Below, one piece after another: positions 58,813 through 64,000 of a stretch of DNA of 64,000 nucleotides. Position numbers and translations under genes: made by a program. Numbering within the stretch: the stretch's first letter is position 1; every line of letters starts with the position of its first letter. Under the pieces are notes generated by a model, which ran no database searches, had not been told where the DNA came from, and worked only from the letters and a program-made list of their open reading frames with translations. The stretch comes from Acidovorax sp. MR-S7 (GTDB taxonomy: Bacteria; Pseudomonadota; Gammaproteobacteria; Burkholderiales; Burkholderiaceae_C), in assembly GCF_000400995.2 (NCBI RefSeq), contig NZ_DF238897.1, forward strand, positions 214,319 to 278,318, given 5' to 3'.

Positions 58813-59886
58813 CTACCGGCCTGCCGCGGCCGTGGCCAGGGCGGCAAAGGTGTCGTCGAGCTGGGGCATCTCGGCGGTCTTCATGTGGGCCTGCAGCTGC
58901 TGGAGCGCGTCGGCGGCGCTTTGCGTGCGGCGCGAGGCCGGGTCGAAATACTTGGCCAGCGCGCCGCTGGCGGAGGCCAGGTCGGCGCGGGCGGAGTCCA
59001 TGCGCCGCGCCAGCACGGCCAAGCGCGCGTTGAGCAGCTTGAGCTTGAGGTTCTCGCGCAGGAAGAAGGCCTGGTCGGGCGCGAGCAGCACGGCGTCGGG
59101 CTGGTCGATGCGGCTCACGCGCACCAGGCCGCGCGCCTCGTCGGCCACCGCGTCCCAGGCGTTGCGCAGCACGGCCTGCCAGCGCGGCACATCGGTGGCG
59201 CCGGGCGCGGCGGGCGTCTGCGCGGCGGCGGCCTTGCGCCGCATGGCGGGGGCCTGGGCCACGGCGTTGAGCAGGGGCAGCTCGTCCACCTGGCGCACGA
59301 GTTCGTCCAGGCGGCCCAGCAGGCCGGCGGTGTCGGTGACGGCGGCGCGCTCCAGGCGCTCCAGGTCGTGGCTGATGGCGCGCTGCAGTGGCGCCAGCCG
59401 GGGCTGGGCGGCGCGGTCGATGCGCTGGCCCGCGCTCTTGAGCGCGGCTACCAGCGGCTGCAGGCTGCCGGTGAGCTGCGACTGCTGCTGGGCCAGGCGC
59501 AGGCCGGCTTCCACGTCCACCACCAGGTTTTCGTCGCGCGTGCGCGACAGGCTTTGCATGAGTTCTTCGAGCTGGCCGCGCTGCAGCGCCACCTCGCCCA
59601 CGCGGGCTTCGGTGACGGCCAGGCGGGCCGAGGTCTCGCGCGCCAGGTCCTGCGCCTCGCGCGCCATGGTGCGTGCCTCGATGGCCTGCGCGCCCGAGTC
59701 GGCCGTCTGCCGTGCGAGCTGCTCCTGGATGCTCGACAGGCGCTGCCACAGCAGCAGCGAGCCCGCCAGGCCCGCGGCGGCGACGATGCCTAGCAGGGTC
59801 AGCGCGATGCGTCCACCGCCGCCGGCGGGTGCCGGTGCGGGGGGAGGCGTCTCGGGGGGCGCGGGCAACGCGGTCTCAGTGCTCAT
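58813..59886 (-). CDS. hemX: HemX-like membrane protein
   Basis: This 357-residue protein starts at ATG 59886 ([15 protein letters not shown]). A Pro/Gly-rich cytoplasmic start, one membrane helix (RIALTLLGIVAAAGLAGSLL) and a long periplasmic coiled coil with QEQLARQTADSGAQAIEART are the HemX layout. Older annotations call it uroporphyrinogen methyltransferase, but no SAM-binding domain is present. It overlaps hemD by 11 bases. Confidence 0.88.
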   Translation of the reverse strand: MSTETALPAPPETPPPAPAPAGGGGRIALTLLGIVAAAGLAGSLLLWQRLSSIQEQLARQTADSGAQAIEARTMAREAQDLARETSARLAVTEARVGEVALQRGQLEELMQSLSRTRDENLVVDVEAGLRLAQQQSQLTGSLQPLVAALKSAGQRIDRAAQPRLAPLQRAISHDLERLERAAVTDTAGLLGRLDELVRQVDELPLLNAVAQAPAMRRKAAAAQTPAAPGATDVPRWQAVLRNAWDAVADEARGLVRVSRIDQPDAVLLAPDQAFFLRENLKLKLLNARLAVLARRMDSARADLASASGALAKYFDPASRRTQSAADALQQLQAHMKTAEMPQLDDTFAALATAAAGR

Positions 59887-60688
59887 AGACAAGGGATTTT
59901 ATCGACGCGGCCACGTCCGGCAGGGCGGGTCGACATTCGTTGACGATGCCGAATCCCGCCGCGCGGGCCGCCTGCGCGATGCGCGGGTGCGTGGCCAGTG
60001 CGCGGGCGCTGCCCCAGGGCTGGGCGGGCAGGGCGGCCTGGAGATGGGACACGGCTTCGGAGCTGGAGAGCAGCCACACGGAGCCGTCCTGCGCGGCCCG
60101 TGCCGCCAGCGCCTGCTGGCCCGCGTCGAGCCGGGGCGCGCTGCGCTCGTAGGCGGCCACGAAGTCCACCGCGCCGCCGGCCTCGGCGATGCGCGCGGCC
60201 AGCCAGTCGCGGCCGTTGCCGCCTTCCGCGGCGGGGCTGCTCGTGCCGCGCACGATGAGCACGCGGTCGCCCGGGCCGATCTGCGGGGCCACGACCTGCC
60301 ACAGCGCTTCGGAGTCGAACTGCGGGGCATGAGGCGCCGGGCCGTCGATGGCCTCCAGGGGCAGGCCGGCCAGGCGCAGCGCGGCCACGGTGCCGGGGCC
60401 GGGTGCCCATGCTCTGGTTTTGGTAGCTGCTGGCGCTTGTCCAGAAAGCGCTGGAGGCTGATTTTGTTCGAAGAAGTGCAGCGCCGCGTTGCCGCTGACG
60501 AACATCACCGCGCGGTAGCGCGTCCAGGCGGAGCGGGCCTCATGCAGCGCCTGGCGCAGCGCGGGGGGCGTGACCGGGCCGATGGCGATGAGCGGCAGCG
60601 CCTGCGCCGCGATGCCGTGCGCGCGCAGGTCCTCCACCCACTGCGCGGCTTCGCGCGCGGGGCGGGTGACGATGGCGTGGGGGGTCAT
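59876..60688 (-). CDS. hemD: uroporphyrinogen-III synthase
   Basis: This 270-residue enzyme closes and inverts ring D of the linear tetrapyrrole made by Hem[21 protein letters not shown] is the first domain start and the second contains [20 protein letters not shown]. Residues about 75-91 ([16 protein letters not shown]) are encoded by a copy of the dispersed repeat, an insertion between the ALHFFE strand and the following linker. The start overlaps hemC by 4 bases. Confidence 0.88.
   Translation of the reverse strand: MTPHAIVTRPAREAAQWVEDLRAHGIAAQALPLIAIGPVTPPALRQALHEARSAWTRYRAVMFVSGNAALHFFEQNQPPALSGQAPAATKTRAWAPGPGTVAALRLAGLPLEAIDGPAPHAPQFDSEALWQVVAPQIGPGDRVLIVRGTSSPAAEGGNGRDWLAARIAEAGGAVDFVAAYERSAPRLDAGQQALAARAAQDGSVWLLSSSEAVSHLQAALPAQPWGSARALATHPRIAQAARAAGFGIVNECRPALPDVAASIKSLVYEH
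60417..60465 (-). repeat. dispersed repeat, copy E, inside hemD
   Basis: TTTTGGTAGCTGCTGGCGCT and CCAGAAAGCGCTGGAGGC are the reverse form of the repeat seen at 41950-41998. It is embedded in frame in hemD and contributes about 16 residues. The palindrome GGCGCTT/AAGCGC is kept. Confidence 0.7.
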
Positions 60689-61626
60689 GCCTTGCGGGCG
60701 CCGCCCGCCTGCAACCGCGCGGCCACGGCCAAGCCCAGCGCGTCGGCTTCGGCCAGTGTGGTGACGCGGGCGCTGTCCTCGGCGCGCACGAGCGGTGCGG
60801 GTGGGTCGTGCGGGTCGTCCAGGTCGCCCCAGGCCGCCTGCAGGTGCAGCGTGTCGCCCTCCCACTGGCCGTGCGCGGCCAGGGGCATGGAGCAGCTGCC
60901 GCCCATGGCGCGGCTGACGGCGCGCTCGGCCGTCACCGTGAGCCAGGTGGCCTGGTGCGCGAGCGGGGCCAGCGCGGCGGCCAGGTCGGCCCGGCTGCTG
61001 CGGATCTCGATGCCTAAAGCGCCCTGGCCGGCGGCGGGCAGCATCTGGGAAGGCTCGAAGACGGCGCGGATGCGGTCTGCCAGGCCCAGGCGCTTGAGGC
61101 CGGCGGCGGCGAGCACGATGGCGTCGTACTGTCCTTCGTCGAGCTTGCGCAGGCGCGTGTTCACGTTGCCGCGCAGCGGCTCGATGCGCAGGTCGGGCCG
61201 CAGCGCACGCAGCAGCACCTGGCGGCGCAGGCTGGAGGTGCCGACCACCGCGCCCTGCGGCAGTGCATCCAGCGATGCATGGCGCGGCGAGACGAAGGCG
61301 TCGCGCGGATCCTCGCGCTCCATCACGCAGGCGAGGGCGAAGCCTTCGGGCAGCTCCATGGGCACGTCCTTGAGCGAGTGCACGGCGATGCCGGCGCGGC
61401 CCTCTTCCAGCGCCACTTCCAGCTCCTTCACGAACAGGCCCTTGCCGCCCACCTTGGAGAGCGAGCGGTCCAGGATCTGGTCGCCCTTGGTGGTCATGCC
61501 CAGCAACGCCACGTCGTGGCCGCGCGCGCGCAGCAGGGCCTGCACGTGCTCGGCCTGCCACAGGGCGAGCTGGCTTTCGCGCGTGGCGATCACGATGGGG
61601 GGCAGGGGGGCGTGGGGAGTGGTCAT
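60685..61626 (-). CDS. hemC: porphobilinogen deaminase
   Basis: This 313-residue enzyme polymerises four porphobilinogens. [20 protein letters not shown] is the start motif, [20 protein letters not shown] is the substrate-binding block, and [11 protein letters not shown] contains the Cys that carries the dipyrromethane cofactor. It is the first gene of hemC-hemD-hemX-hemY and is divergent from ppc with 83 bases between. Confidence 0.94.
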   Translation of the reverse strand: MTTPHAPLPPIVIATRESQLALWQAEHVQALLRARGHDVALLGMTTKGDQILDRSLSKVGGKGLFVKELEVALEEGRAGIAVHSLKDVPMELPEGFALACVMEREDPRDAFVSPRHASLDALPQGAVVGTSSLRRQVLLRALRPDLRIEPLRGNVNTRLRKLDEGQYDAIVLAAAGLKRLGLADRIRAVFEPSQMLPAAGQGALGIEIRSSRADLAAALAPLAHQATWLTVTAERAVSRAMGGSCSMPLAAHGQWEGDTLHLQAAWGDLDDPHDPPAPLVRAEDSARVTTLAEADALGLAVAARLQAGGARKA

Positions 61627-61709
61627 GGAGAGGCAGTCGTCGGGCCGTTCGGCAGCGCGGGGGATGCTAGCATGCTGCGCCGCAACACACCCTCACCGAG
61701 CACGCCGCG

Positions 61710-64000
61710 ATGACCGCTACCGCCCGCAAGACCGATGCCGCCACCGCTGTCGCCCGCAAGGCCGACAAGGACCTGCCGCTGATCCAGGACATCCGCCTGC
61801 TCGGGCGCATCCTCGGCGACGTGATCCGCGAGCAGGAGGGCGTGGCCGCCTATGACCTCGTGGAGCAGGTGCGCAAGCTCTCGGTGGCCTTCCGCCGCGA
61901 CGCCGACCATGAGGCCGACAAGGCGCTCAAGAAGCTGCTCAAGGGCCTGACGGGCGACCAGACGGTGAGCGTAATCCGCGCGTTCACCTATTTCAGCCAC
62001 TTGGCCAACCTGGCGGAGGACCGGCACCACATCCGCCGCCGCGCCGTGCACGAGCGCGCGGGCAGCACGCAGGAGGGCAGCATCGAGGTGGCCCTCGCCC
62101 GCCTGCGCTGGGCCGGCATCGCGCCGCGCACGGTGGCGCAGACGCTGGCCACGAGCTACGTGGCGCCCGTGCTCACCGCCCACCCGACCGAGGTGCAGCG
62201 CAAGAGCATCCTGGACGCCGAGCGCGACATCGCGCAGCTGCTCACCGAACGCGACGCCATCCAGGCGCGCGCCCAACTCTACAACAGCGCGAAGGACACG
62301 CTCACCCCGCGCGAGCTGGCCGCCAACGAGGCGCGGCTGCGCGCGCGCGTGGCGCAGCTGTGGCAGACGCGGCTGCTGCGCTATTCCAAGCTCACCGTGG
62401 CCGACGAGATCGAGAACGCGCTGTCGTACTACGAATACACCTTCCTGCAGGAGATCCCCAAGATCTACGCCGCGCTGGAGCAGGAGCTGGGCGCGCAGCA
62501 CCCCGTGGCGAGCTTCCTGCGCATGGGCCAGTGGATCGGCGGCGACCGCGACGGCAACCCCAACGTGAGCGCCGAAACGCTTTCGCTCGCCTTGCGCCGC
62601 CAGGCCGAGGTGGCGCTGCGCCACTACCTCACCGAGGTGCACCACCTGGGGCGCGAGCTGTCGCTCTCCAGCAACCTGGCGCAGGTTTCGCCCGAGATGC
62701 AGCACCTCGCCGAGCGCTCGCCCGACACCAGCGAGCACCGCCGCGACGAGCCCTACCGCCGTGCGCTCACCGGCGTCTACGCGCGCCTGGCCGCCACGCT
62801 CCGTGACCTGTCCGGCGGCGAGGCAGCGCGCCACGCCGTGGCGCCGCAGAACGCCTACGCCAGCGCGGCCGAGTTCCTGGCCGACCTGCGCGTGATCGAG
62901 GCCTCGCTGCGCTCGCACCGCGGCGCGGCGCTGGTGGGCGAGCGGCTGCGCCCCTTGATGCGCGCGGTGGAGGTGTTCGGCTTCCACCTTGCCACGGTGG
63001 ACCTGCGCCAGAGCTCCGACCAGCACGAGCGCGTGGTGGCCGAGCTGCTGGCCACGGCGCGCATCGAGGCAGGCTATGCCGCGCTGCCCGAGGAACAGCG
63101 CTGCGCGCTGCTGCAGCGGCTGCTGTGCGACGCGCGGCCGCTGCGCGTGGTGGGCGCGGAATATTCCGAGCACACGCGCGGCGAGATCGCCATCTTCGAG
63201 ACCGCGCGCGCCGCGCGCGAGCGCTACGGCCACGATGCCATCCGCCACTACATCATCAGCCATACCGAGACGGTGAGCGACCTGCTCGAAGTGCTGCTGC
63301 TGCAAAAGGAAGTGGGCCTGATGCGCGGCACGCTCGACGGCGACGCGCGGGCCGGCCTGATCGTGGTGCCGCTCTTCGAGACCATCGAGGACCTGCGCAA
63401 CGCGGCGCCCATCATGCGCGGGTTCTACGCCATCCCCGGCATCGCGGCGCTGGTGACGCGCAGCGGCGCCGAGCAGGACATCATGCTCGGCTACAGCGAC
63501 AGCAACAAGGACGGCGGCATCTTCACCAGCAACTGGGAGCTGTACCGCGCCGAGATCGCGCTGGTGGCGCTGTTCGACGAGATGAACGCGGCCAAGGGCC
63601 ACCAGCAGCCGATCCAGCTGCGCATGTTCCACGGCCGCGGCGGCACCGTGGGCCGCGGCGGCGGCCCGAGCTACCAGGCCATCCTGGCGCAGCCGCCCGG
63701 CACCGTGCGCGGGCAGATCCGCCTGACGGAGCAGGGCGAGGTGATCGCCTCGAAATACGCCAACCCCGAGATCGGCCGGCGCAACCTCGAAACCCTGGTG
63801 GCCGCCACGCTGGAGGCCACGCTGCTGCAGCCCACCAAGCCCGCCACCAAGGCCTTCCTGGAGGCGGCCGAGCAGCTCTCGCGCGCCAGCATGGCGGCCT
63901 ATCGCGCACTGGTCTACGAGACGCCCGGCTTCACCGACTACTTCTTCAGCGCCACGCCCATCCGCGAGATCGCGGAGCTGAACATCGGCTCCCCCCCCCC
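61710..64000 (+). CDS. ppc: phosphoenolpyruvate carboxylase, 3' end cut by window
   Basis: About 763 residues of this enzyme (normally 900-950) are present. It adds bicarbonate to phosphoenolpyruvate to form oxaloacetate. [13 protein letters not shown] (near 156) holds the catalytic His, [11 protein letters not shown] is the next block, and [11 protein letters not shown] and [16 protein letters not shown] are the active-site loops. The gene is open at the window end and the last ten bases are all C, where the family usually has NIGSRPA. Confidence 0.93.
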   Translation, partial: MTATARKTDAATAVARKADKDLPLIQDIRLLGRILGDVIREQEGVAAYDLVEQVRKLSVAFRRDADHEADKALKKLLKGLTGDQTVSVIRAFTYFSHLANLAEDRHHIRRRAVHERAGSTQEGSIEVALARLRWAGIAPRTVAQTLATSYVAPVLTAHPTEVQRKSILDAERDIAQLLTERDAIQARAQLYNSAKDTLTPRELAANEARLRARVAQLWQTRLLRYSKLTVADEIENALSYYEYTFLQEIPKIYAALEQELGAQHPVASFLRMGQWIGGDRDGNPNVSAETLSLALRRQAEVALRHYLTEVHHLGRELSLSSNLAQVSPEMQHLAERSPDTSEHRRDEPYRRALTGVYARLAATLRDLSGGEAARHAVAPQNAYASAAEFLADLRVIEASLRSHRGAALVGERLRPLMRAVEVFGFHLATVDLRQSSDQHERVVAELLATARIEAGYAALPEEQRCALLQRLLCDARPLRVVGAEYSEHTRGEIAIFETARAARERYGHDAIRHYIISHTETVSDLLEVLLLQKEVGLMRGTLDGDARAGLIVVPLFETIEDLRNAAPIMRGFYAIPGIAALVTRSGAEQDIMLGYSDSNKDGGIFTSNWELYRAEIALVALFDEMNAAKGHQQPIQLRMFHGRGGTVGRGGGPSYQAILAQPPGTVRGQIRLTEQGEVIASKYANPEIGRRNLETLVAATLEATLLQPTKPATKAFLEAAEQLSRASMAAYRALVYETPGFTDYFFSATPIREIAELNIGSPP

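Noticed and set aside
58718..61855. 1045-residue open frame on the plus strand
   Set aside because: It runs antisense to hemY, hemX, hemD and hemC, all with clear family motifs, and shows low-complexity Arg/Ser/Ala composition.
61623..63632. 669-residue open frame on the minus strand
   Set aside because: It is the complement of ppc, whose motifs ([24 protein letters not shown]) are unmistakable. High GC leaves long antisense frames open.

Overview
The window is high-GC betaproteobacterial DNA, most likely from a member of the Comamonadaceae (an Acidovorax, Diaphorobacter or Alicycliphilus type). Three things support this: a Bug-family tripartite tricarboxylate receptor, a hemC-hemD-hemX-hemY operon divergent from ppc, and a dispersed repeat (roughly ATTGGCC..TAGCGCTTA..AAGCGC.AGCAGCT) found several times in the chromosomal part. 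The left 40 kb is a lambdoid siphovirus prophage that abuts a tRNA-Leu(CAA) gene. The right 24 kb is ordinary chromosome. No integrase is visible, so the left prophage end lies before base 1. Layout of the prophage: a lysogeny region (S24/LexA-type repressor, divergent Cro-like gene and two palindromic operators, 1336-2332); early genes on the plus strand (small DNA-binding proteins, an HNH-AP2 endonuclease, a DEAH helicase and a Toprim primase, 2360-6856); a 360-base gene-free stretch with nested complementary stems that looks like a structured RNA (6857-7218); a methyltransferase-like gene with a 15-bp tandem repeat; NinG; a zinc-finger protein that may be the late regulator; and a minus-strand accessory cluster of four small genes with a repeated operator-like motif (10376-11994). 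A second HNH-AP2 gene follows, then a lambda pR'-like leader (promoter, tandem terminators), a serine-type tRNA-like gene and another terminator. The next operon begins with XRE and ASCH genes, a PAPS-reductase/ATP-pyrophosphatase gene and a ParB-like gene (an ibrA/ibrB-type pair), and runs into terminase, portal, head and neck genes. Between head and tail there is a Rha gene boxed by terminators. The tail genes include a G/GT chaperone pair with a canonical -1 slippery heptamer GGGAAAC ending at the UAG stop, a 1740-residue tape measure, and a cluster of fibre, adhesin and chaperone-like genes. The lysis cassette is a one-helix protein, a lysozyme with an extra C-terminal membrane helix, and Rz with a nested Rz1. 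Three 12-bp direct repeats lie between the lysis genes and the tRNA end. The chromosomal part reads: cysM, a NUDIX hydrolase and a TusA-like protein; then, on the minus strand, galU, valS, a VOC-family protein with an operator over its promoter, and a Bug receptor. Next comes a two-gene CoA-metabolism operon (CaiB/BaiF transferase and a fused acyl-CoA dehydrogenase/acrylyl-CoA-reductase-like protein) divergent from a LysR regulator. A TolC-HlyD-two-permease export operon without an ATPase gene follows, then a 578-bp element with inverted-repeat ends, the hem operon, and a ppc gene cut by the window end. The most unusual items are the PAPS reductase-ParB-ASCH module, the candidate structured RNA, the minus-strand cluster with a triple helix-turn-helix protein, the natural CoA-enzyme fusion, and a copy of the dispersed repeat embedded in frame inside hemD.
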